Shown piece after piece: positions 43,203-54,627 of a DNA stretch of 64,000 nt; position 1 is the stretch's first letter; each line of letters opens with the position of its first letter. Under the pieces are notes generated by a model that was given only the letters and a program-made list of their open reading frames with translations, did not search any database and was not told the origin of the DNA. The stretch spans positions 16,244,001 to 16,308,000 of the forward strand of contig JBHGNT010000016.1 in NCBI GenBank assembly GCA_043228905.1, in the 5' to 3' direction. The translations under genes and the position numbers were made by a program. Origin of the DNA: Azolla caroliniana. Lineage: Eukaryota > Polypodiophyta.

Positions 43203-44220
43203 GACATTGCCTTGAACACATCTAAACAATGGGAAAGAGCAGTTTTCAAGATAGTTTTAAAGATTTGTAGATGTTCATGCATTTTCCAAAGCAAGATGGA
43301 AAGCCATAGGGTTGACTTTGTCAATGATGTAGAATGGACCCAATTTTTTGTAAGCAAGTTTGTTGCATTTGCGAGTTTTCGGAATATGCAGATGTAATAG
43401 CCAAACCATGTCACCGACTTTAAAACTAGGGGCAGCCCGACAATGTCGATCAACCTTCTCTTTGTGTCATTCCTGAGCAATGGAGAGTTCTAGGGATAGG
43501 TCATGATGCACTTCTTTCATGAGATGAGCTCATTCCTCATCAAATGGATTCACAGAAGCCACATGGATAGCTATGCTAAGTGTGGGTGGAACCCATAATA
43601 TGCAAAAAATGGTGTTACGGTAGTTGATGTGTGGAGAGTATTGTTGTGGCCGAACTCAGTCATTGGATGAAATTAGATCCAATCATCTTGTTGCTAACTT
43701 ATCAGACATCGGAGATATTGCTCTAGGATCTGATTTATTCATTGCGGCTATCGAAAATTTTGTGGAAGTTCCAACAGTCTGGAAGAGGCATTTCCAGAAA
43801 TGAGATATAAATTGGGAACCAAAATGAGCAATAATGTCATTCGGTAAACCGTGAAGGCGCACAATACTTGTTAACAATATATATGTTGTTTTCATCCCTA
43901 AAATTGCTTTATGGAATAAAATGTGCCATCTTTGTGAATCTGTCAACCACCACCAATATTGAATTGAATACCTCAATGTTGGGAAGGTTAGTGATAAAAT
44001 CCGTCGAGATGGAGGCCCATGGCCTTTTTAAAATTGGCAAAGGTTGAAGTTAGACCGTAGGGACGTTGATGTACTGCTTTGGCGCGGGCACATGTATGAT
44101 ATGTTTTCGCATCATCATGGCATTACTTCAGGATACGGATATGACAAGGACCATCTAGGACATACATTATGTTGTTTTAGGAAAAAAAAACATCCCGAAA
44201 CATAAATTGGTCATAAATAT
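43203..44220 (-). pseudogene. Gypsy-II integrase fragment
   Basis: Read downward: [51 protein letters not shown], then the C-terminal region RAAPSFKVGDMVWLLHLHIP, KLAYKKLGPFYIIDKVNP and AFHLAL. These are the catalytic core and GPF-type C-terminal module of a Ty3/Gypsy integrase. Many shifts break it. The RNase H piece follows at 44440-44755 on the same strand. Confidence 0.82.
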
Positions 44221-44755
44221 TCCATACCTCCTTTATAGTTGAATTATTGACTAAATTCTCCTTAATCTCTTTTGCAAATTTGTTGGTGGCAGTATCTATG
44301 GCTATTGCATTGAGTAATGATTCTTCCGTGCCCATATAAGTTGCAAAGAAATAAATCTAATGTGGTTGTAGGAGACAACATGATTGTTGATTGTACGTCG
44401 CATCTCCTGGTCAGATTTTGAATTTTAAATGCCAAGATAGGGCATCCATTTTACCATATTAGGAACCACGACGAAAAACAATTTCAAATCGTAATCAGCC
44501 AGGAAGGTCGACCATCGCGCTTGTGTCCGGTTCAAAATGCGAGTAGTGGTGAAATAGACGAGGTTCTTGTGATCCGTCACCACTTAGAAACGGTGTTGGA
44601 CATCCTCCAAGAAAGGACGTCATTTTTCAAAGGTGGCAATAATGGCAAAGAGTTCTTTGTGGTAAACTGGGTAGTTGATCTAAGGGGGTGTGAACTTCCG
44701 AGGATAAAAGGCCCTCCATCGTTGGAAGATGCGAGTCTCAAACACTTATAAAAAG
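44221..44755 (-). pseudogene. Gypsy-II RNase H fragment (long copy)
   Basis: 44440-44755 reads on the minus strand as an RNase H C-terminus (VTDHKNLVYFTTTRILNRTQ, ARWSTFLADYDLKLFF) ending near DALSW. 44221-44440 holds no recognised domain but matches 36806-37000 closely. This ties the two composite blocks together. Confidence 0.78.
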
Positions 44756-44789
44756 AAGGCCGCCACCATTAAGATATATATATTTTTGG

Positions 44790-45085
44790 TTACTCTACAA
44801 TCTTTGGATGGAAGAATCTAACTCGGTCTAGGCACACCTCAATGAGTACGAAAGCTTAATCTCCCAAATTTCGGCTTAGGGGATCACAATCGAAGATGAG
44901 TTATAATCATTGTTGCTTATGAGTAGTCTCTCCCCTTCACGAGAAACTTTCATCACAACTGTATGCAATGCGTCAACTTTTGTCGTAATGCATTCCGAAG
45001 TCACGTACTCAATCGTAACGGAAGCTACTTGGAAGAAATCATTTGCAAATGATTCAGCTAGTGCGGCCTATGTAGTACAATGTTC
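44790..45085 (+). pseudogene. Copia gag fragment (long copy)
   Basis: LNEYESLISQISA, GITIEDEL, SLLLMSSLSPSRETFITTVC, SEVTYSIVTEATWKKSFAND and SASAAYVV are a UBN2-type gag C-terminal region. A stop breaks it near 44880. Its parent element is not in the window, and it sits between Gypsy-II and the Copia-III LTR. Confidence 0.75.
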
Positions 45086-45124
45086 ATATTGAGAATCAAG
45101 CTCAACCTAGCTTTGTGTGTGAAC

Positions 45125-45960
45125 CATGGTTGTTTACGTACCCATATTTAACGTTTAAATACGTATAATACCTCATAGTTTGTATAGTACGTATTATACC
45201 TCAATGTTGTTCAGTCAAATATCATGTACATTTGTCCAATACTGTATTTAACGTACATTTGAAAAAATAGGTATAATACGTATTTATAAAAAAATGTAAG
45301 TAAGACCCCAACAAAAAACAAAAGAAAAAAATAGTGAAAAAGAAGCAAAAAGACGAAGAAAGAAGAATAGAAGAGATGACGACGAAGAAGAAGAAAAAAA
45401 AAGAGAGAAAAGAAGATTGAAACTTGTCCTGACTCTGAGTGTGATAATCAAAGAAAATAAAAGAAGATGATGATGAAGAAGAAGAGAGAAAAGAAGACAG
45501 AAACGTATAGTGTGTGATAATCGTAAACAATTCCTCAATCTATGAGGGCAGAATCGTAAATAATTACAATTTGAAGTAAAACATCGTGATACACACTATT
45601 TTATAGAACAAGTGAATGTCGACATCCATATTAATAAATATTTTAGGATGTGAAATGTTCAAATGTCTTATATGCATTTTAGGATATAGAACTATAATGT
45701 TCATCACAAAATTGTGTAAACATAGATGCTTTTTACAATATTAGAAATATTTTTTAGAAAGGTAAATAATGTTCAAATTCTTGAAGTATTTAACATAATA
45801 TACGTAAAATACGTCAAATACGTATTCTACGTATTTTATAGGCATTTAACATATTAAATAACATATTTAATGTATTTTTAAATTGGAAGGTACTATACGT
45901 GTATTAATACATTAAAAACGTATGGTATCTATACCGTATCTAACGTACCTAACAACCTTG
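45125..45960. mobile_element. Non-autonomous hAT-like DNA transposon, 836 bp
   Basis: The ends are CATGGTTGTTTACGTAC and, at the right end reversed, CAAGGTTGTTAGGTACG, short imperfect terminal inverted repeats starting with CA. Flanks are perfect 8-bp duplications GTGTGAAC (45117-45124 and 45961-45968). 8-bp duplications and CA-start ends are hAT hallmarks. Both subterminal zones are dense in ACGTAT/ATACGT words, as expected of transposase-binding repeats. The middle is a purine-rich AAGAAG tract. No transposase is encoded. Two paralogous LTRs (32992, 37420) lack the insert. Confidence 0.92.
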
Positions 45961-46033
45961 GTGTGAACACACCCTTTGAGAATTTATGAGCACCTGAAGG
46001 CCAAAAGTCACACAACTACTATCTACACCTTAA

Positions 46034-46069
46034 TTATGTGTCATAGAATCAATATTCTATGACACATAA
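46034..46069. repeat. Perfect 16-bp inverted repeat in the Copia-III LTR
   Basis: TTATGTGTCATAGAAT and its exact reverse complement are separated by CAAT. Equivalent hairpins occur at 33324-33356 and 17172-17204 in other LTRs of the family. Confidence 0.93.
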
Positions 46070-46400
46070 CTAATGAGTTCCATATTCCCGATGACTAATG
46101 AGTCTTCACATTCCCAATAGAGAGTGGTTGTTGTAGTGAGTCAATGAAGAGAGAGGGTGACCTTATATAAAGCACCCTCCTCTTACTTCATATAGTTTCA
46201 GTTGTTGCTCCTTGTAATGATACATTTTTGTATCTCATATTCTCCTTGTTACTATACACCTTTTTCTTGAGTACTTCATATTTTCTCTTATATATCTTGT
46301 GTCTCTCTTCTCTCCTCCCCTCCCCTCTTCTCTCTCTCTCTCACACACACACATAACACTCATCTCTTCCACTGCATAGAATCATATCCGATTGTTTACA

Positions 46401-46413
46401 TGGTATTAGAGCC
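46401..46413 (+). promoter_or_regulatory. Primer-binding site of Copia-III
   Basis: TGGTATTAGAGCC follows the LTR and differs from the initiator-Met type TGGTATCAGAGCC by one base. Confidence 0.88.
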
Positions 46414-46554
46414 ATCTGGTAGCTCGAACTAGCCCATCTACATGTCTTGTGCTCTATGCCGACGTTCAAGAAGAACCAGCTCATCGTTATTGTAGTGCCA
46501 CAGATAGCTTGTGTTCAAGAGAGAAGGAAAAGAAGAAGGAAATCTACATGGACA

Positions 46555-47480
46555 ATGAATACTCAAATGGGGAGTGCTCTCCCTAACGAGACTTTGGATA
46601 GAAACAACTTTGCATCTTGGGAGTACAAGATTTACCAATACCTTGTCGGCCAAGGCTATTGGGGCTACATTCAAGGAGCACAAGAAAACAAACCAAACCC
46701 AAAGGACGCTGACTACTCAACATGGGAACAAGCAGAAAGTCAAATGATGTATTGCTTGGTGACATGTATCCATGACCACATGCTTGGCTATGTTTGGGAA
46801 GCCAAGACGCCGAAGGAAGTGTGGGAGAATCTAAGGAAGATTTTTGCGGCCAACACAACCGCAAGAAAGCTTCAACTCTGCCAAGACTTGAAAACATCCA
46901 ACAAAGGGATATGCCCATCACAAGCTACACGTTGAGGATCAAGGAGCTTTGGGACTTGCTCGGCTAGATAAGCGTCAATGTGGAGGATGATGAGATGGTG
47001 CAAATATGCCAAGGTGGCCTCGCACCATGGTTTAGCACAATGAGGACCACCATTCTAGCAAAAGAGAATTCTCCCTCCTTCATCGATCTTCAATCAATGC
47101 GATTGGTTGAAGAAAATCATGTTCGAATGAAGGGCAATGCCTTTGAAGGCCACATGCTTTCACGCATTTAGATGGAGGAAGAGGACACGACCGAGCAAGA
47201 AGAGACCGATTTGACCAACGACGGGGCATACGAGGTCCGACTTATGAAAATAATTCCCAATTTGGGCAACAAGAGGGAAGCAAATGAGGAACCTTCGGAA
47301 GATAGGGGAGCTTCCATCTTGAACAAGGTTGGCAAACAATGTCACTTACCTCCAACTATTGCAAAATTGGCCACCACAAAGAAGAGTGTTGAAAGAAGAA
47401 GAATGAGTCGGCTTCCACAAGCCGACAACTCACCAATTATGCCACCAACTCTGACTATGAACACCACGGTGGAATGTTCG
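46555..47480 (+). pseudogene. Copia-III gag
   Basis: ATG 46555 (MNTQMGSALPNETLDRNNFA) starts a gag of the DUF4219/UBN2 type: SWEYKIYQYLVGQGYWGYIQ, TWEQAESQMMYCLVTCIHDH, EAKTPKEVWENLRKIFAANT. A frame change near 46885 leads to NVEDDEMVQICQGGLAPWFS and a stop at 47169. An acidic spacer follows, then a degenerate zinc knuckle (NYCKIGHHKEEC in a shifted frame, near 47355-47395). The first Cys pair is damaged. This gag region is absent from the minus-strand Copia-III copy. Confidence 0.83.
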
Positions 47481-48779
47481 TAATGAGACATAGAGAAAGT
47501 TCTATGTTGGCTTCTACTTCGACTAGTGCCTCCGGCCCGAAAGATGTATGTTTCGTCAACTCTATTGCTTCGAACCATATGAAATCTCATCAAGAAATGG
47601 TTCTGAGACCCTCAAGAGCTACGTTGAAACTGGAGACAACACTACTCATCTAATTTGGCACATCGACAATGTCCCATTCAACAAGGAAGACAACCAAACG
47701 TACATTAAGAATGTCTTGCATGTACCGACCATCACGAAGAATTTGGTCTTAGTCGGCCAAATTGTTGAGTAAGTAATGCAAGTGCAATTCAACGAAGGTG
47801 GTTGCTTCATCGAAAAAGAGGGCCTGCTCATCAAGCATCGACTAAGAGTAGTCCGAATGTTCATTCTCTATTCGCATCAGATGAAATCAGCCATGTTTTC
47901 AAAAGGCACCAAAGCCGAGACCGACATAGAGTTGTGGTACAAGAGGATTGACCACATCAATGTTAATAAACTCAAGATGATGCAATCGAAAGGAGTCGTC
48001 ATCGGACTCGCCAACCTTCAAAGAGAGAGATTGAAAGCATGTGTGCAACCTGCCAATTCGGCAAGCAACATCAGCACCAATTCCCGAAGATCAGGAATGT
48101 GAACAAAGGCATATTGGATGTAATTCATTCAGACGTACGGGGACCAGCTCACATGACAACATTCGAAGGATACCGAAACTATATCACCTTTATCGACAGC
48201 TTCTCCGTGCACACATGGATCTACCCATGCAACAAAAGAGCATTTAGTAATTGGACACTTCTGAAAATTCAAGAGTGGAGTCAAAAAGGAAATAGGTCGA
48301 CATGTACGATGTCGTTGGTCAAATTGAGGAAAAGAGTACTTCTCCAACTGTCCAACAAATGTTCTGCTTTTATTTAGAAAGAAGGAATTTGCCGAGAGTT
48401 TTCATGTCAACATATACCACAACAAAAGGAGTGACCCAACACAAAAATCAGCACATCCTCGAAGTAGCATGGGCCATGCTGAACAAGAAGAGCCCCCGAC
48501 CGACCAAAGCACATCTCAGCAGAGTCCAAAAGATGGATAAAGGGAGGACCAAAATGTTGGAATATGAAGACAATCGGTGTGACATCAACGAATTGACTCA
48601 CTCGACAGTGAGTTCAATGGCTTTGATATGCCTCTTATGAAGTCATCCAGAGTTAAGAAAGCACTCACATTGGCAAATGAAAAACTCTGACGCTCCACAT
48701 GAGAGAAGAATCCGGTTAGCCAATTCAGCTACGATGAGTCTATGGCATACCCATATGCCTTTATGATGAAGGTGGCAGT
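47481..48779 (+). pseudogene. Copia-III protease, integrase and linker, left of the Gypsy-III insertion
   Basis: A shifted protease region (SIASNHMKSHQEMV) precedes GDNTTHLIWHIDNVPFNK. The pre-integrase follows (IELWYKRIDHINVNKLKMMQ, CATCQFGKQHQHQFP), then the integrase start (HSDVRGPAHMTTFEGY). The rest of the integrase is largely deleted: AMLNKK runs straight into linker sequence KMDKGRTKMLEYEDNRCDIN. It ends at SYDESMAYPYAFMMKVAV, exactly where Gypsy-III starts. The same protein position resumes at 63426. Confidence 0.85.
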
Positions 48780-48908
48780 TGTCACGAATAGTACTAAAAC
48801 ATAGAGAGAATTAGTACTAGAGAAGGGAATTACTATGAGGGTTAGTACTAAGAGGAAAAGGACTACGTAAGACTCACGAGAGAGGAAGAGAGAAAAGGAG
48901 ACACAGAG

Positions 48909-48959
<51 letters not shown>

Positions 48960-49216
48960 TGATAACAAATGATATATTATATGAAGAGTAAGTAAAAAAT
49001 AGTTATGAGGCTTAAGACTAACGTTGAACCAATTTGGTTTGAAATAATGCCTTGTGCTTGCTTTTATAGTGTTCTTAGAAGTACTCGTAAAGTTTCTAGA
49101 ATGTTCTAGAGAAATCTAGAATATATATCAATTTTCTAGAATAAAACTGTCTAAGGTTCAAGAGCTCGACCCATGTAACCTAAGGTCATGGGTTGGAGTC
49201 TTGCCATATGATGACA
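48780..49216 (-). repeat. 3' LTR of Gypsy-III
   Basis: On the minus strand TGTCATCATATGGCAAGACT (49216) to TATTCGTGACA (48780), 437 bp. C7 next to it (49220-49226) is the complement of the polypurine tract. A GA microsatellite lies at 48906-48955. The start of U3 carries a tRNA B-box-like AGGTCATGGGTTGGAGTCTT on the plus strand. Confidence 0.9.
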
Positions 49217-51877
49217 CTACCCCCCCTTTAAAATGACGAGTGTCATGAGTTGTTTTGGATTGAGGACCCAGTTTTTTTAGATATCGATGATGGAAGTCTT
49301 CAAGAAGAGCACGAGCATTGGTGACATTCTTTATTGATTTCCAAGTATGCTCGTTGGGACAATATCCTAGCCAATCGACTAAATAGTAGAGCTTGTTGCG
49401 AACAATCTTCGAATCGAGGATGGCGGCAACCTCGTACTTAGGTCCATCTTCAAGTTCGATCGGGGGTGGAGGTTGTTTAATACGATCTAGGATATTGCTA
49501 TCTTGATAGGGTTCGAGGAAAGAACTATGAAACATCGGATGTATCTGAAGTTGCAGAGGTAGATCGAGACGAAAAGCGACATCATTAATTTTTCTGATAA
49601 TACGGAAAGGACCTAATCGCCAATAATCCAACTTCTCGCATGGGCGAGTAGTCTTGATGTGTTATCGTAGTAACCATACCCCATCTCCAATGTTAAAACT
49701 AGATGGAAGCCGATGACAATCTACGTAAACCTTGTGTGTTTATTGAGCTTGTTGTAGATGAGTAGATAAATCTGCTTGTATCTTGCGTAACCGCTCCAAA
49801 CAATCCTTTGCACAAGGATTTGCAAGTAACTCTGGGGTCTTAAATACACATCACCAGGGGTGGCAGCCCGTATAAGCACAAAATGGTGTAACCTTTGGTG
49901 ATGAGTGGACAGATTTATTATACGCAAATTCGGCAAAGTGGAGAATATCCGCCCAATCATCTTGACGATAGCTTAGAAAGCACCGAAGATACTGATCCAA
50001 CGTTTGATTTGTTCGTTTTGCTTGGCCGTCTGTTTGTAGGTGGTAGCCGGAGGAGAGGATACAAGTGACCTTGAGCATTTTAAAGAGGTGCTTTCAAAAT
50101 TTCGAGACGAACTGGGGTCCACGATCGTTGATGATGCTATTGGGAAGGCCATAATGTCGACTTACTTCACGCATGACAGTTTCGGCGGTTTCTTCACTAG
50201 AGATTTCCTTAGTACATGGCAGGAAATGGGCCATCTTCGTATATCGATCTACTATCGTTAAGATTGCATAGAATCCCTTAGACACCGGAAGATTTGTGAT
50301 GAAATCTAGAGCAATGGATTGTCATGGCTTGCTTGGAATTGGTAATGGTTCTAAGAAACCATATGGATGATGCCTTGGCCTTTTTGCTCTGCAACATGTA
50401 TCACAAGTCCAAACAAAATCTTCGACAAATTGTCGCATATGGGGCCACTAGAATGATCGTTGTACCAAATCTAATGTTTTAATACTACCAAAATGCCCAC
50501 TTGTATATGTGTCATCACAATTTTGGACTACTCGAAGGAGACAAGAACCATTAGGAACATACAAGAGTTTCTTAAAGAATAGTAATCCATCATGACATTT
50601 GAATTGTCGATAGTCCGTACCGAGTTGTTGCGACTGTGAACAAGATGCTTGAGAGGGATCAGTTTCTGCTAGAATGGCTTCGGCAAAAGCATCTGTCTTC
50701 AAGTCCTCGCATATGGTATCGATAACGTTTGAATCCAAGGGCATACCCTTGACCTGCGTTTCTTGTAGTCATGCCAGTCCCAAGAATACTTGCTTTTGGT
50801 TATGGAAAGCTGGCTCGCCAGGACGCGGTGCTAGATGCAAGCACCTTGATAATGCATTTGCCTTCCCTTGTTGCCTCACGGGATGATATGTAACTTTGAA
50901 GTCAAAACGAGTGAGGAATTGGACCCACTGAGCTTGACATCGATTTAACACACGAGCACTCTAAAAGTAGGCAAGGTTTTTGTGATCACTGAATATAGTG
51001 ACTTGATGGGAAGATCCCTCTAGAAAATGCCTCCATTGTGTAAAAGAGTCCACTATTTCTAATAGCTCCTTATCATGAATTTTATAGTTGATTTCGGCAA
51101 CGTCAAACTTGCGTGAGTGGAAAGTCATAGGATGTAGCTTTTCATCATCGCCTTGTTGTGACAGAATGCTACTTAAGGCAAAATCCGACGCGTCTGCTTC
51201 AATGATGAATGGTTTTTCCGGATCAACATGAGCTAGAATAGGGTCTGATGTAAATTCCTTCGTAAGACTCTCAAAAGCCATGTCAACTTCTTCAGACCAA
51301 ACGAATGATCGTCCCTTCCTAGTAAGCTATGTGAGAGGTAGAACAAGCTTTGAGTAATCTCGTATAAACTTGCGGTAGAAATTGGCAAAGCCTAAAAAGC
51401 ATTGCACATCTCGCAATGAATGGAGAATCTGCCACTCTACCACCGTTTTGACCTTAGCTGGATCCATGGAGATGCCTTCTAAGGAAATGACATAGCCCAG
51501 AAATTCTACCTAGTTGCACCCAAAACTACATTTTTCCAGCTTTGGATAAAGACCATGTTCTCGAAGTTCTTTTAGTACTAATAGTATATGAGAATCATGA
51601 TCTTCTTGGGTCTTCGAATAAACCAGAAGATCATCCAAATAGATGATCAAACAAACATCCAAGAGATCTCAAAATATATCATTTTCCATGTGCTGGAATA
51701 CTATTGGCGCATTAGTGAGGCCAAATGGCATGACTGTATACTTGAAGTGCCCATATCTAGTGTGAATTACAGTCTTCCATTCATCTTCTGGTCGGATCCG
51801 TACGAGGTTATATGCTCCTCGTAAGTCTTGCACCATTGATCCGTTCTAACAAACTTGAGATAAGGGGAAGTGCATAC
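49217..51877 (-). pseudogene. Gypsy-III RT end, RNase H, integrase and chromodomain
   Basis: Read downward from 51877: [37 protein letters not shown], catalytic YLDD (near 51630), [20 protein letters not shown]; RNase H ([37 protein letters not shown]); integrase ([63 protein letters not shown]). The chromodomain ends it (YEVAAILDSKIVRNKLYYLV, DWLGYCPNEHTWKSIKN; 49278-49436). Stops near 50960, 50760, 50448, 50094 and 49857 break an otherwise continuous reading. Chromodomains steer chromovirus integration toward marked chromatin. Confidence 0.93.
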
Positions 51878-52687
51878 TATAAAGTCGATTTTTGCTCGTA
51901 GGAAAAGACCGTGACAAATACATTGGATGCGAAGGTATAAAAGAATAAAGCACAATATGAAAGGTCCAAGAGTTAAAAGATAAATGAAATTGAAGAGAAA
52001 TAAAGTTAGAGGTGTTTTTCAAAAGTAGAAAAAGCAGATAAAAAGAAAAAGAAGAAAAACGCAAGAAATTAAGCAGAAAAAGCAAGGTAGAGAAAAAAGC
52101 TCATAACTTCTTCATCTCTTATCCAAATTTCAAAAGAAAATATTGTAAGAAAGCTAAGAGAGAGAGATTTTTGTATGACAAATTTGGATGACAAACCAGA
52201 AATAATGATATAAAAAATGCACCACACAAACTCAAGGATATGTAAAAGAAAAGAAAAGAAAAGGCAAGAATAACGCAACTAAAAACCTATAAGTATGCCG
52301 TATTCTTAGCAATTAAGGGGGATGGAGGAAGAATAGAATATCTACAAGGAAGGGATAGAAGATCTACAGGAAGAGTGAAGAAGAAGAAGTGACAAAGAAG
52401 AAGTGAGGAAGAAGAAGAAGATTAGAATAAGTGAGAAGATGATTAGTAGAAAAAGACGGAAAGATTATTTTAGTAATAGCATATTGCAGTACTTATTTGG
52501 GGTTGTTACTCTTGGAGTAGAAAAGTATTGTATTCTTTTCTTATTAGTATATTGAACTATTCTTTTTTCTTCCTCTTCTCTTCTCTCTCTTCTTATCATT
52601 TTTGGCGCTCCAAGGAGGGCCGATCCTTTCCGTATAACGGGAGGAATGGTCGTCCACTCATTGATGGTTGGATCTACCAATTCATCA
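51878..52687 (+). repeat. 5' LTR of the non-autonomous element
   Basis: It starts TATAAAGTCGATTTTTGCTC, where the 3' LTR has TGTGAAATCGATTTTTGCTC. Relative to the 3' LTR it lacks about 24 bp just before the end. No usual primer-binding site follows, so the LTR end and leader were probably lost in one deletion. Confidence 0.85.
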
Positions 52688-54366
52688 TCAAACTGATGGC
52701 AAGGTATGGAGTTCGCGATGCGATAGATCTACGAAGAGAACTTTTCCAATTGCGTATGGTTTCATCAATGTTCTACCTCGAGTATGAGAAGACGTTTTTG
52801 GATATATGGTCCACTTGGATTCGACTTGTTGGAGGCGTTGAAGATGTATACTTCAAGATGCAAAGATTCAAAGTAGGGCTAGATCCATATTTTCAATATG
52901 AAGTGCATATGAAGTACCCAAGGTCTTTCCATGATTTACTTCGAGTATGTCAAAGTTATGATCAACAATTGAAGAAGCTGTTATTCGGCGAAGCATATGG
53001 AATATCAACGTCATATACTATAAATCCAAGTTATGAGAATTGTGGATCAGTCATGAGCCAACAACCAACATGCTTGCAATGTCCGATTCAACAAGTTCCC
53101 TCATATCATTATTCTAATTTTTGGAGTTATGATGATGTCTATGAAGGTGATTCCAGAGACAAAGAAGAAGAGGTGGTGAATGTAGAGTTCCCCCATCTAG
53201 TTCATGAGGACAACCATGATATAAAGAATGACGATGTGAAAGAAGAATCCAAGGAGATTGTTATGAGAAGCGATGCTATGGATGGTGATGCCAATGCACA
53301 TTATGTTGAGGACATTATTGATACAACAAGCGATATGGTAATTGATGATGAATATGTGCAAGATGAAATGGAAGATATGATAGAAAAAGTTGTTGATGGT
53401 GAAGTACCCATAACGGAGTTGCAAGATGAAGAAGGTAACCTAGAAGTGATAGTTGGAGATTGGCTTTTGGAGATCAATGTGTGTAAGGAAGCATTGGTAA
53501 GTGCCAAGGTGCAGTGTATGAAGGTGTTCGTGCAAGATTTGTGTTTTGGATTTGCATTAAGTAGCAACAAAGTTATGTGGGCATCAATTCTTCAACAACA
53601 ATTTGATCAAGAGCCAAGAGAATTACTTGTAATGCATGATTGGAGTATCATGAACTTATCACCATCAAAGGATCCACAACAACTAATCAAATGTATAGAG
53701 GAGAAGGAATCATCTATCGACAATGGCAAGCAAGAAGAGGAAAGCATAACAATTTATGAATGTTCATGGGATAGAGAAAACAAATCATTCCACATGGTGT
53801 CTAAGGAGGAAGAAGAAGTCATTGAAAAGAAAAGCATTATCACCTTGGAGGAAAAAGAGAAGATGATTTCAAACGATATCCAAGGAGAAGAGCATCTAAG
53901 GTTAATTTTCCTACTTTCTAAGTTTCCAAAGTTATTCATAATTGACTATTCACAGATAAGAGGAGAAGACATCAAGCACCACATCAAGTTGGAAGATTTG
54001 AAGTTTGTATCACCTATTGTTGTGGTTCAAAAGAAGAATGACATCGATTTCAAACCCTTGAATGATTCGATCAAACAAGATCAATTTTCACTTCCCTTCC
54101 AAGATGATATTGAAGATGAAATGGTTGGTTATACAAAACAAGGTAGTGTGGACAATGTATTATACCAAGAAGGAATTCATATCAATGATTCAAAGATCGA
54201 CGTAATTCAAAAGATGACAATTCCAACAAGTCTTGTAGCCTTGAAGGTATTTGTGCAAAAGGTTCGCTCGCTCGAAAGATTCATTCATATGTTGACATGC
54301 TTACTTCTATCAAAAGTTATGTATCCCATGGCCCTACTAATATTTGGAGAGCCGTGGAAGATATAA
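52528..54366 (+). CDS. Gag-like plus RT-remnant ORF of the non-autonomous element
   Basis: This is 612 codons without a stop. The first ATG is at 52696 (MARYGVRDAIDLRRELFQLR), 8 bp after the LTR, giving 556 residues. Upstream codons lie in the LTR. Residues after ATG 1-130 look like the second half of a Gypsy gag fold (YLEYEKTFLDIWSTWIRLVG, FKVGLDPYFQYEVHMKYPRS). A strongly acidic spacer follows (53150-53450). The C-terminal third carries Gypsy RT pieces: KFVSPIVVVQKKND, DFKPLNDSIKQDQFSLPFQD, and a later piece like the post-active-site segment (IHINDSKIDVIQKMTIPTSL). Everything between, including YxDD, is deleted in frame. The open frame stands out among decayed neighbours. It may supply a capsid protein, but that is untested. 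Confidence 0.8.
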   Translation: MYSFLISILNYSFFFLFSSLSSYHFWRSKEGRSFPYNGRNGRPLIDGWIYQFIIKLMARYGVRDAIDLRRELFQLRMVSSMFYLEYEKTFLDIWSTWIRLVGGVEDVYFKMQRFKVGLDPYFQYEVHMKYPRSFHDLLRVCQSYDQQLKKLLFGEAYGISTSYTINPSYENCGSVMSQQPTCLQCPIQQVPSYHYSNFWSYDDVYEGDSRDKEEEVVNVEFPHLVHEDNHDIKNDDVKEESKEIVMRSDAMDGDANAHYVEDIIDTTSDMVIDDEYVQDEMEDMIEKVVDGEVPITELQDEEGNLEVIVGDWLLEINVCKEALVSAKVQCMKVFVQDLCFGFALSSNKVMWASILQQQFDQEPRELLVMHDWSIMNLSPSKDPQQLIKCIEEKESSIDNGKQEEESITIYECSWDRENKSFHMVSKEEEEVIEKKSIITLEEKEKMISNDIQGEEHLRLIFLLSKFPKLFIIDYSQIRGEDIKHHIKLEDLKFVSPIVVVQKKNDIDFKPLNDSIKQDQFSLPFQDDIEDEMVGYTKQGSVDNVLYQEGIHINDSKIDVIQKMTIPTSLVALKVFVQKVRSLERFIHMLTCLLLSKVMYPMALLIFGEPWKI

Positions 54367-54627
54367 TAATTCTTGTAACCTCTTTCTTTGTGTTGACAAG
54401 GAGAAAGATGGTGGTGGATATTGTCAATGTGTGTGTGTATGTGTCTAGGAGTGTGAGGTTTTTCCTATCGACTAGCGGGGGTTTTACTCATATAATTTGT
54501 TTCTTTTTTATTTATTATCTCCTTCTTTGTCTATAGCCATGAATAAGGCGAAGGAGAAATTTTGGTTTTATTAGTAACTTAGGGTTCACCATAAATGGTT
54601 CACCAAAAAGCAAGGAGGGGGGCTAAA
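54367..54627 (+). other. 3' untranslated part of the non-autonomous element
   Basis: No ORF. A purine run AAGGAGGGGGGC just before 54628 is the likely polypurine tract. Confidence 0.6.

Larger units (their letters stand above)
45087..46400 (+). repeat. 5' LTR of Copia-III (plus), interrupted by a hAT-like element
   Basis: TATTGAGAATCAAGCTCAAC (TG mutated to TA) to GATTGTTTACA. Without the 836-bp insert and one 8-bp duplication it is 470 bp, against 469 bp for the minus copy. The TATA box is TATATAAAGCACCCTCC (about 46163). The perfect family hairpin is at 46034-46069. CT and CA microsatellites lie near 46325-46352. Confidence 0.92.

Noticed and set aside
45222-45538. Minus-strand Ser/Phe-rich frames in the hAT-like element
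   Set aside because: Reverse of an AAGAAG purine tract; low complexity, no transposase similarity.
48906-48955. GA microsatellite considered as a separate regulatory element
   Set aside because: It is part of the Gypsy-III LTR and occurs, shorter, at the same place in the other LTR.
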